The position numbers and the translations under genes are program-made. The notes under the pieces were generated by a model. It did no database searches, was not told where the DNA came from, and was given only the letters and a program-made list of their open reading frames with translations. This document shows positions 27,461-36,800 of a stretch of DNA of 64,000 nt, piece by piece. Each line of letters starts with the position of its first letter. Within the stretch, counting starts at the first letter, position 1. Origin of the DNA: Porphyra umbilicalis. Lineage: Eukaryota; Rhodophyta; Bangiophyceae; Bangiales; Bangiaceae. The stretch is from NCBI GenBank assembly GCA_002049455.2, contig KV918817.1, positions 120,962 to 184,961 of the forward strand. The letters are read 5' to 3'.

Positions 27461-30400
27461 TCAGTAAAGCCCCATGGCCTCGACATGCTTGTCGTGCTTG
27501 GTCTTGCCGAGCTCCTTCGTCATCGGGTCCGCCACCATGTCGTCCGTTGCACAATGCTCCAGTGTCACCTTGTCCGTCGTGATGGCCTCGCGCACAAAGT
27601 GGTAGCGAATGTCGATGTGCTTAGTGCGCTTGTGCTCGACGGGGTTCTTGGAGAAGTCAATGCACCCGCTGTTGTCGACCTTGATGTTGATCGGCCCGCC
27701 CCAGATCGCTGTCCGCAGCCCTTGAGTTGCCACGCTTTGCACGAGCTTGTTGAGCCAAACAGCTTCCTTGCTGGCCTCACATAGAGCCATGTACTCGGCT
27801 TCCATCGTCGACAGCGCCACCGTCTTCTGCAACCTAGAACCCCAGCTGACGGCTGCTCCGCCAAAGATGAAGGTGAAGCCCGTCGTAGAACGTCGCGTCT
27901 CGTGGTCACCCGCCCAGTCGGCATCACTAAAGCCTTGTAGAACACAGGAAGAGTTCTTGTCAAAGACCAGCCCCTTGTCCATCGAACCCTTGACGTACCG
28001 TAGAACGCGCTTGATCGCCGCCCAATGCTCCTTGCCGTAGCACGAAACAAACCGACTCAGCTTCCCGATAGCGAAGGCGAGGTCAGGACGTGTCCCGACC
28101 ATCAGGTACATCAGACTGCCGACGGCTTCGCGGTAGGGCAGCGCGTCGTCGCTCTCGTCGGCCTTGACCAGCTGCAGGCCCACCTCCAGCGGCGTTCCGA
28201 TCGGGTTGCACTCCGCCATCCCGAACTTCTCCAGCACTTGCGCCGCGTACTTGCCCTGCGACAGCTTGAGGGTGCCCAACGCCTTGTCACGCCTAATCTC
28301 TAGCCCGAGCATGACCTTCGCCTCGCCCAGGTCCTTCATCTCAAAACGCTTGTGCAGAGCGTCCTTAATCTTGTAGATCGCCGCCAGGCTTGATCCCACC
28401 AACAGGAGATCGTCGACGTTCACCAGGACGATGATGATTTCGCCGTCATCCATGAGGAGGTAGAGGCATGCATCCGGGTCAATGTTGTCAAACCCCTGCG
28501 ACTTGAGAAAGTCGTCGAGCTTGGCGTACCACATCTTGGGAGCTTGCTTCAGCCCATACAGCGCTTGGAGGAGACCACACACTTTGTCAGGATACGTCGG
28601 ATCGACATAGCCGTCTGGCTGCTCCATGTAGACCTCCTCGTCAAGGTCGCCGTTGAGGAATGCCTTCTTGACGTCCATCTGATGTAGCTCCCACCCGTTC
28701 GTCGCTGTCATCGCCAGAATGCATCGAATGGTGGTGAACTTGGCCACCGGCGCGAACGTCTCGTTGAAGTCGAGCCCCTTGATCTGCCGGTTCCCCATGA
28801 AGCACAGGCGCGCCTTGTGCCGCGTCGTGTTGTTCCCGTTCTTGTCAACCTCGATCTTGACCTTGTAAACCCACTTGCCCTTCAGCACGCGTGGACTGGC
28901 CGGGCGATCCGTCAAGCGCCAAGTCTTGTTCTTGCGGATGGCCTCCATCTCCTCGTCCATGGCAATCTGCCACTTAGCTGATTCCTGCCCTTGAACGGCT
29001 TGCACGTACGTCGTGGGCGCCTCGTGAGCAACCAGGCTCACCGGGCGCCAGTACTCGACAGGGGGTCGCCGCGCTCTGCCGCTCCGACGCAGCGTGTCTT
29101 GAGAGCCGCCACATCCTTGATTGTCGTCCGCGGACTTGTCAGATCCATCGTCTTGCTTGTCATCCTTGTCGTCATTGTCAGCATCCACGTCTCCGCCGTC
29201 GCTTTCAGAGCGCAAACCCGTCTCGACTCCGACGTTTTCGTCTCCGGGAAGCTCCTCTGCAACTTCTGCCACCTCGCTTACGTTCGTCTCGGCGAACACG
29301 ACGCTTTGTGCCTTGACGACCTTGCCGTCGTTGAGGATGACCTTGTACGCCTTGCTGCCGTCGGGATAGCCTAAGAAGACGCCCTTCGCCGCCTTGTCGC
29401 CAAATTTGCCGTCGATGTGACTCTTGTGCAGTACCACCCAGCATGTCGACCCAAACACCCGCATGTGGCTTACGTCGGGCTTATTTCCTGTACACAGCTC
29501 AAGAGGCGTCTTGCCGACGGGAAGCGCCCGGCTGGTGACGCGGTTCTTGATGTAGACCGCCGTCTTGATGGCATCCGCCCAAAGGTCTTGATCGACGTCC
29601 TTGTGTCGCATCATGGTGCGAGCCATCTCCACGAGAACTCGGTTGAGCCGCTCAGCAACCCCGTTCTGCTGCGGCGTGTCGGGTACCGTGGTCTGGTGCG
29701 TCTTGCCGTTCTCATCGTGAAGAGCCTTGAATGCATTCGACACATACTCGCCGCCATGATCGGAGCGTAGGATCTTGATCTTGGTTCCCATGTGCAGCTG
29801 GGCCTTCGTCAGCCACTTCTTGTACTCCGAGAGCAGATCGCTCTTCTTCTGCAGGAAGACCACGTCTGTCCAGCGGGAGAAGTCGTCAGTGAAGGTGCCA
29901 AAGTAGAGCGCACCGCCACGCGACGGCTCCGACATTGGCCCGCCCAGGTCCGAGTGCACGAGCTGCAGGCGCTTGCTGACTCGACCTCCTCCTGCACTAG
30001 GCATAGGCGTCATAGCTGCCTTCCCATACACGCACGGCTCGCAGACGTCCTTGACCGCCATGGAAGAGCACTTGAGTCCATTGATGTCCTTCTTCTTGAT
30101 CATCCGCTTAACGCCAGCCACGTTCACGTGCCCAAGGCGCTCATGCCAAAGCTGAAGGGAGGCCACCGCAGCAATATCCAACAGTGGGGCCATGTCCAGG
30201 TGGTAGAGCCCACTCTTCCGCGTGCCGCACGCAGCGACCTTGTCGCTAATCTTGATGATCGTCTTACCGCCCTTGAATGACACTTCCGCACCACGTTCCT
30301 CCATCATGCCGACCGACATGAGGTTGAAGCCCATGGTAGGAACATGGAGCACCTTCTCCAACTTGATCTTGCGCGTCTTGCCGTGAACGATGACATTGAG

Positions 30401-31387
30401 CACGACGGTTCCGACGCCCGCCGTGGCTACGGACCCCTTGTCACCCATGGTGACGCTGCGTCCCGTGGTTGTCTGGTAGTCGTCGAAGCACCCGCGCATC
30501 CAGCACATGTGTGCAGACGCCGCAGAATCGACAAGCCACGACTTGGAGATGTCATCGGTGTCAGCCGCATCGCCCACCAGACAGATGGCGTCATCGCTGT
30601 CGCTACCATCGTGAGCCGCAATCGCGGCCACCTTGTCCTGTCTCTGCTTCTTGGCCTTGAGCTCTGGGCAATCGTGAGAGATATGCCCAAACTTACGGCG
30701 GTAGTAGCACTCGATCTTGGAGAGGTCACCACGGCGGCCTTGACCTCGATAGTTGGCGCCGACGAGTGCCATGTCGCCAATGCGCTTCGTCGCCGGTGAC
30801 TTGTCCGCCTGCCGCCGCTCCTCCTGAAGAAAGCGGCTCTTGACAAAGTCGAGGCTTAGCTCGTCCTCGCCCTTGGCGTCGAGAGCCACCAGCAGGTTCT
30901 CGTACTTGGACGTCAGCCCGTTCAGGACGCTCATGGCAACGTCCATCTCCGTCACCTCGCCGCCCATGGCCTTGAGGTTCTCGCCGAGGTTGCGCACGCG
31001 GTTGATGTAGCCCAGCATGCCCTCGCCGACGGTCATTTCGACGGTGTAGAACTCGCGTCGCGCCTTCATCTTGTTCATCAAACTCTTGCGCTGGAAGACA
31101 CCTTGCAGCGTCGACCACATTTCCGCCGTCGTCTTGCAGCCCGCCACGTGCTCGAGCTGCTCAGATCCAAGGGTGAGCCCGATGATGGCGCTCGCCTTCG
31201 TGTCTCGACGCTTCCACACCGCCAACTCGCGGGCATCCGCGTCCGTCGGCTTGCCGTCTTCGTCAAGCATATCGTCCAGGTCGCGCAGCGCGAGGACCAT
31301 CTTAATGCGCTGTCGCCTCTCGTGGAAGTTCGTCTCCGTCACCTTGTCGATCTTGATGCCGCCCATGCCGGCAGCGCCTCCGTCCAT
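27461..31387 (-). CDS. Gag-Pol polyprotein of copia 2
   Basis: 1,308 residues from ATG 31387, in one open frame. Order: copia Gag to about 215; a knuckle-like motif CYYRRKFGHISHDC near 224 whose second Cys is Arg; protease DSAASAHM near 285; GAG-pre-integrase LWHERLGHVN with a CEPC pair; integrase with Asp (HSDLGGP, ~474), Asp (RSDHGGEY, ~541) and Glu (QQNGVAERLN, ~578); RT with MDVKKAFLNGDLDEE, LYGLKQAPKMWY and VNVDDLLL (~990, both Asp present); RNase H with SDADWAGD (~1155) and a STMEAEYMA motif. Catalytic residues are intact. The broken zinc knuckle may weaken RNA packaging. Confidence 0.95.
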   Translation of the reverse strand: MDGGAAGMGGIKIDKVTETNFHERRQRIKMVLALRDLDDMLDEDGKPTDADARELAVWKRRDTKASAIIGLTLGSEQLEHVAGCKTTAEMWSTLQGVFQRKSLMNKMKARREFYTVEMTVGEGMLGYINRVRNLGENLKAMGGEVTEMDVAMSVLNGLTSKYENLLVALDAKGEDELSLDFVKSRFLQEERRQADKSPATKRIGDMALVGANYRGQGRRGDLSKIECYYRRKFGHISHDCPELKAKKQRQDKVAAIAAHDGSDSDDAICLVGDAADTDDISKSWLVDSAASAHMCWMRGCFDDYQTTTGRSVTMGDKGSVATAGVGTVVLNVIVHGKTRKIKLEKVLHVPTMGFNLMSVGMMEERGAEVSFKGGKTIIKISDKVAACGTRKSGLYHLDMAPLLDIAAVASLQLWHERLGHVNVAGVKRMIKKKDINGLKCSSMAVKDVCEPCVYGKAAMTPMPSAGGGRVSKRLQLVHSDLGGPMSEPSRGGALYFGTFTDDFSRWTDVVFLQKKSDLLSEYKKWLTKAQLHMGTKIKILRSDHGGEYVSNAFKALHDENGKTHQTTVPDTPQQNGVAERLNRVLVEMARTMMRHKDVDQDLWADAIKTAVYIKNRVTSRALPVGKTPLELCTGNKPDVSHMRVFGSTCWVVLHKSHIDGKFGDKAAKGVFLGYPDGSKAYKVILNDGKVVKAQSVVFAETNVSEVAEVAEELPGDENVGVETGLRSESDGGDVDADNDDKDDKQDDGSDKSADDNQGCGGSQDTLRRSGRARRPPVEYWRPVSLVAHEAPTTYVQAVQGQESAKWQIAMDEEMEAIRKNKTWRLTDRPASPRVLKGKWVYKVKIEVDKNGNNTTRHKARLCFMGNRQIKGLDFNETFAPVAKFTTIRCILAMTATNGWELHQMDVKKAFLNGDLDEEVYMEQPDGYVDPTYPDKVCGLLQALYGLKQAPKMWYAKLDDFLKSQGFDNIDPDACLYLLMDDGEIIIVLVNVDDLLLVGSSLAAIYKIKDALHKRFEMKDLGEAKVMLGLEIRRDKALGTLKLSQGKYAAQVLEKFGMAECNPIGTPLEVGLQLVKADESDDALPYREAVGSLMYLMVGTRPDLAFAIGKLSRFVSCYGKEHWAAIKRVLRYVKGSMDKGLVFDKNSSCVLQGFSDADWAGDHETRRSTTGFTFIFGGAAVSWGSRLQKTVALSTMEAEYMALCEASKEAVWLNKLVQSVATQGLRTAIWGGPINIKVDNSGCIDFSKNPVEHKRTKHIDIRYHFVREAITTDKVTLEHCATDDMVADPMTKELGKTKHDKHVEAMGLY

Positions 31388-31534
31388 GATGTCTTCTTGT
31401 CGTAGCGCCCGACCTTGCCGAGCCGTTCGCCTTGACCGTCACGTCCTTGAACCACCTTGGCCTCGTCTTCTTCGCACTTGCCGCGACCGCCGCGACACCA
31501 GCTGGCACACCTTGCTCTTGTCACAGCCCCGGCT

Positions 31535-31548
31535 CTGGGCCCATAACC
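31535..31548 (-). promoter_or_regulatory. Primer-binding site of copia 2 (initiator tRNA-Met anticodon arm)
   Basis: The plus strand again reads CTGGGCCCATAACC directly against the 5' LTR, identical to copia 1 although the two LTRs are unrelated in sequence. It matches the inside of initiator tRNA-Met. Confidence 0.8.
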
Positions 31549-31964
31549 TGTTGAATCGCAGTGGGGATAGGGGTTGGGGGACCACGGTGAAGTGGTTGAG
31601 TGGCTTGAGCTTGTGTGTGTGTGCGAACGTGCTTTGTTGGTTGTCCTCAGGATCGCCCGCCTCTCCCAACCGAGAGCACCTCTCAAATAGTCCCCACCGG
31701 CCCAAGTGCTCCCCCCTCTCGCGCCCACACCGACGCCCACGCCCTCGCACCAAATCGAATCACTCACCAAATCAAAAGCCACTAGAGCAAAGCGAAGATC
31801 AAATCCAAAACATGCCAAAAGTAACGCCCCAAGATGACCCAACACAAATGTGTGCAACTTGACCACGTCTTGCAAATGTACCATGTGGGGTACCATAAGG
31901 GTCACCGACCATCAATTATCCGCGAACCGCCAGTGGAGTCGGCGACGAGCATCACAGTCCAACA
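31549..31964 (-). repeat. 5' LTR of copia 2
   Basis: 416 bp with TG...CA ends, next to the primer site on its inner side and to GAGGA on its outer side. Confidence 0.94.
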
Positions 31965-32312
31965 GAGGAGCGTGGAGATCCGTGGGAGGGTGGGGTTGAC
32001 GTGCTCGGCGTCGGAAGTGGAGGAGAGGGCGCCTTAGGTGCGCCCGCGGTGGTGGAGTCTGCGAGGTCAGCGCCCGCGGCTCCGGCGCCCATAGTGGAGG
32101 TGCCCGCGACGGCGGTGCCCGTTGTGGAGGCGCCCGTTGCGGCGGCACCCGTGGCGGCGGCGCCTGCGGGCGCCGAGGTGCATGTCCCGGAGCCCGCAGA
32201 AGCTGCCAAGGCGCCGCTGTCGGCGCGTGCTCGCGCGGCTGCCATCGTGGCGGCGGCGCAGGCGCAGGCCGCGGCGATTTTGGCACTGGAGGACGACGAG
32301 GGGCTGCTTTGA
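31965..32312 (+). pseudogene. Unknown Ala-rich protein gene, 3' piece
   Basis: After the duplicated target bases, codons from 31970 continue the frame of 26838-27007 and end at TGA 32310-32312. The tail is a Pro/Ala/Val-rich low-complexity stretch, then an Ala-rich helix-like segment ending Glu-Asp-Asp-Glu-Gly-Leu-Leu. With the two copia elements discounted the whole gene would encode about 833 residues without a break. Function unknown. Confidence 0.68.
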
Positions 32313-33845
32313 GGCCTTTAGGGCTGCTCGCGCTCGCGGCGCTCGTCTTGCTCTTTAGTCCGACCACCTGTTTTGCTGCCATCTTACGAGGGCGTCTGCA
32401 GGTGGGGGGGCGGGTGCGCGGGCGGAGCTGGTGGGAGGTGCCATCGTACGAGAGCATCGACATTGGGGGAGGGCTGGCGGGCGGGTGGGGTCATTGGGGG
32501 GCAGGCCGCGGTGTCGGTGGACGGAAAAGCCGACGGGGGGGGCGCGTGTGCGTTGGTGGTCAGTTGCTTCTTGCTCGGCCGCTCGGCCGCGTGGCTGGCA
32601 TTCTGCTCTTTCTCTTAGTAGAATACATCGTCTGCGGCACAGAGAGAGCGCCCATGGGTGAACGGGGCCGCGGGATGCCGTACACGCAGCGTACGGCGCC
32701 CAGGAATAATAGGAAACCGGGCGGTGCCGGGGCTGCCGGCCGCGTCGCGGCGCGGCCGGGTGGCCACGCCACGCGGGGCCGTTGCACGGCTGCCATCCGA
32801 TGAGGTCTCGCGATGCGAAACAGCCCCAATTCAAGAATTTTGGGCTCATCGGGCTCGCTCATCCGATGGCAAAATGTCCATCGGATTGCCTCATCGGATG
32901 GCACCGTGAGGCCTCATCGGGGAATGATCGGAAATCTCAATCCGATGGCGTGTGTCCCCGAACGTGACGATCGCGCCCGCGGCGGCGCCCACTGGGCCGC
33001 CGCTGCGCGGGCGGCGGGACCCGTTTGGCCGCCGCCACCGGCCCCGCGCGCCGGCGCCCTCGGCCACGCGGCCGCTGTTGCGGCGGTCGCGGCCCGTGCG
33101 CCGGTCGAGCGACGGGGAGGCCGGCGTATGGGGCCACCCCCGGTGCCGCGGCTCGGACCATGCGCACGTTGCGTGTTGGCTCCGCCGCGGCGGGGGTGGC
33201 TGACTCCTTGGCCTTCTGGGCGGGCGTGGCCGCCCTCGGCGCGGTATTAGGGGGGCTGCGTGACGCCGTCGCGGCGGCCACCACCATCGCCGCCACGTTG
33301 GGCACGGTGTGTCTCGGTCCCCGCGAGGCGCTGTGCGCATCGTCTGGCGTGGGGAGCGTGGCAGGCGCGCGCGCGGCACCCGTCGTTCAAGAGCGCATAC
33401 TCCTCACCCTGCCCACGTTTTGCGGGGGTGGGTGCAGTCGTCGGCTTGGGGCGCCCGCTGCCAACGGCGTTGGCGCGCTGGAGGGGGCTGCCGTGGGGTG
33501 GGCGTGCGTGTGGTCGGTCACTGTGGTGGCCGTCGGCGCCATGGGGAACCTGCACGGGCGGCTGCGTGCGGGCAAGGTCAGTTGGGCTCGGGTGGGGACG
33601 GCTCAAACCCTCGGCCGCTGAGGCTGCGGACCGCGTGTAGAGGTTACACAATAGCCTGCGTCTCCGCGTCCTGGAGGCGGGAAAACGTGAAAAACTGATA
33701 AGATCAGGTCAAATCACGCCCGTTCTTTTGACGGGAACTCACTGCACTGGTAACTGGGTGTAGTGACGTTTTGTACACTGTTTCTGTGAAACACGGTGCC
33801 ATGTGGCGGATGGGAAGGCCACCAAACGAATGCCCTTACCAGCGA
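32313..33845. other. Intergenic stretch left of the satellite
   Basis: GC-rich, with several compositional open frames on both strands (the longest plus one 33025-33621) but no recognisable domain. It includes the palindrome cluster at 32791-32903. The 200 bp next to the array are less GC-rich and look unique. Confidence 0.5.
32791..32903. repeat. Small inverted-repeat element with nested hairpins
   Basis: TGCCATCCGATGAGG (32791-32805) is a perfect 15-bp inverted partner of CCTCATCGGATGGCA (32889-32903). Inside lies a second perfect pair, ATCCGATGG (32861-32869) and CCATCGGAT (32878-32886), and an AATTC/GAATT hairpin. It may be a tiny MITE or hairpin cluster; no clear target duplication. Confidence 0.6.
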
Positions 33846-36800
33846 GCGGAAAAGAAGCGCAGAAGAGTACTAAATTAGGCGTAAACGTAGGGGATGATGA
33901 TAAAATCTAGCGAAGTATTTGGTGCCTTACTGCGTGTTGAGCCGCCGGCGCCGCCGGCGCCGCACTGGGCCAAGACAATACGCTCGATGAGGATTCGGCC
34001 AAAGAGAGCGAATACGACCTGCATCTGGCACTCTGCTGCATGCCGTGGTCGTACTCACATGTAAACCACACTGTTCCGGCCAAAACCCCACAGGCAGCCT
34101 GTTGCACTGTTCAGAACAGGCCTAATACGTTGTTTCCCGGAGACCGCATCTGGCGGCGCACGAAAAGGAAACTAAAAGAGGGAGAAGGTGGTGCCGCTCG
34201 GCTTGCACTCGTCGAGCCCGCGGTGGGGCCGGCGCCGACCCAACAGTGGGAGCCCGAGGGACACGGAGCCCAACAGCGCTCCTGTTCGCCAACCCATACT
34301 CCTGTTTCCACATTGGCAGGTGGCGTGTGGCGCTCCACTGATGGCCCGTCTCGGAGCGGAAGGCGGCGCTGTCGGCCCGCCCACCAACAACGCTAGCGCT
34401 TGGGTCGTGACCATCGGCCGCACGTTACGGCGGAAAAGAAGCGCAGAAGAGTACTAAATTAGGCGTAAACGTAGGGGATGATGATAAAATCTAGCGAAGT
34501 ATTTGGTGCCTTACTGCGTGTTGAGCCGCCGGCGCCGCCGGCGCCGCACTGGGCCAAGACAATACGCTCGATGAGGATTCGGCCAAAGAGAGCGAATACG
34601 ACCTGCATCTGGCACTCTGCTGCATGCCGTGGTCGTACTCACATGTAAACCACACTGTTCCGGCCAAAACCCCACAGGCAGCCTGTTGCACTGTTCAGAA
34701 CAGGCCTAATACGTTGTTTCCCGGAGACCGCATCTGGCGGCGCACGAAAAGGAAACTAAAAGAGGGAGAAGGTGGTGCCGCTCGGCTTGCACTCGTCGAG
34801 CCCGCGGTGGGGCCGGCGCCGACCCAACAGTGGGAGCCCGAGGGACACGGAGCCCAACAGCGCTCCTGTTCGCCAACCCATACTCCTGTTTCCACATTGG
34901 CAGGTGGCGTGTGGCGCTCCACTGATGGCCCGTCTCGGAGCGGAAGGCGGCGCTGTCGGCCCGCCCACCAACAACGCTAGCGCTTGGGTCGTGACCATCG
35001 GCCGCACGTTACGGCGGAAAAGAAGCGCAGAAGAGTACTAAATTAGGCGTAAACGTAGGGGATGATGATAAAATCTAGCGAAGTATTTGGTGCCTTACTG
35101 CGTGTTGAGCCGCCGGCGCCGCCGGCGCCGCACTGGGCCAAGACAATACGCTCGATGAGGATTCGGCCAAAGAGAGCGAATACGACCTGCATCTGGCACT
35201 CTGCTGCATGCCGTGGTCGTACTCACATGTAAACCACACTGTTCCGGCCAAAACCCCACAGGCAGCCTGTTGCACTGTTCAGAACAGGCCTAATACGTTG
35301 TTTCCCGGAGACCGCATCTGGCGGCGCACGAAAAGGAAACTAAAAGAGGGAGAAGGTGGTGCCGCTCGGCTTGCACTCGTCGAGCCCGCGGTGGGGCCGG
35401 CGCCGACCCAACAGTGGGAGCCCGAGGGACACGGAGCCCAACAGCGCTCCTGTTCGCCAACCCATACTCCTGTTTCCACATTGGCAGGTGGCGTGTGGCG
35501 CTCCACTGATGGCCCGTCTCGGAGCGGGAGGCGGCGCTGTCGGCCCGCCCACCAACAACGCTAGCGCTTGGGTCGTGACCATCGGCCGCACGTTACGGCG
35601 GAAAAGAAGCGCAGAAGAGTACTAAATTAGGCGTAAACGTAGGGGATGATGATAAAATCTAGCGAAGTATTTGGTGCCTTACTGCGTGTTGAGCCGCCGG
35701 CGCCGCCGGCGCCGCACTGGGCCAAGACAATACGCTCGATGAGGATTCGGCCAAAGAGAGCGAATACGACCTGCATCTGGCACTCTGCTGCATGCCGTGG
35801 TCGTACTCACATGTAAACCACACTGTTCCGGCCAAAACCCCACAGGCAGCCTGTTGCACTGTTCAGAACAGGCCTAATACGTTGTTTCCCGGAGACCGCA
35901 TCTGGCGGCGCACGAAAAGGAAACTAAAAGAGGGAGAAGGTGGTGCCGCTCGGCTTGCACTCGTCGAGCCCGCGGTGGGGCCGGCGCCGACCCAACAGTG
36001 GGAGCCCGAGGGACACGGAGCCCAACAGCGCTCCTGTTCGCCAACCCATACTCCTGTTTCCACATTGGCAGGTGGCGTGTGGCGCTCCACTGATGGCCCG
36101 TCTCGGAGCGGGAGGCGGCGCTGTCGGCCCGCCCACCAACAACGCTAGCGCTTGGGTCGTGACCATCGGCCGCACGTTACGGCGGAAAAGAAGCGCAGAA
36201 GAGTACTAAATTAGGCGTAAACGTAGGGGATGATGATAAAATCTAGCGAAGTATTTGGTGCCTTACTGCGTGTTGAGCCGCCGGCGCCGCCGGCGCCGCA
36301 CTGGGCCAAGACAATACGCTCGATGAGGATTCGGCCAAAGAGAGCGAATACGACCTGCATCTGGCACTCTGCTGCATGCCGTGGTCGTACTCACATGTAA
36401 ACCACACTGTTCCGGCCAAAACCCCACAGGCAGCCTGTTGCACTGTTCAGAACAGGCCTAATACGTTGTTTCCCGGAGACCGCATCTGGCGGCGCACGAA
36501 AAGGAAAGTAAAAGAGGGAGAAGGTGGTGCCGCTCGGCTTGCACTCGTCGAGCCCGCGGTGGGGCCGGCGCCGACCCAACAGTGGGAGCCCGAGGGACAC
36601 GGAGCCCAACAGCGCTCCTGTTCGCCAACCCATACTCCTGTTTCCACATTGGCAGGTGGCGTGTGGCGCTCCACTGATGGCCCGTCTCGGAGCGGGAGGC
36701 GGCGCTGTCGGCCCGCCCACCAACAACGCTAGCGCTTGGGTCGTGACCATCGGCCGCACGTTACGGCGGAAAAGAAGCGCAGAAGAGTACTAAATTAGGC

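Larger units (their letters stand above)
27008..31964 (-). mobile_element. Ty1/copia retrotransposon 2 (complete, minus strand)
   Basis: LTRs of 418 and 416 bp (27008-27425 and 31549-31964) show about six differences by eye, so the insertion looks older than copia 1. The flanks read GAGGG (27003-27007) and GAGGA (31965-31969), a 5-bp target duplication with one mismatch. The internal order on the minus strand is primer site, a single gag-pol frame, polypurine tract and 3' LTR. It is antisense to the same gene as copia 1, only about 170 bp away, and is a different copia family by sequence. Confidence 0.95.

Noticed and set aside
28400-28425. Loss of the RT catalytic site in copia 2 (VNVDD instead of YVDD)
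   Set aside because: Both aspartates are present; only the Tyr position differs, which is not a catalytic loss by itself.
33025-33621. 198-codon Ala/Gly-rich ORF with hydrophobic stretches
   Set aside because: The opposite strand is also open with equal composition; no motif or start context supports it.
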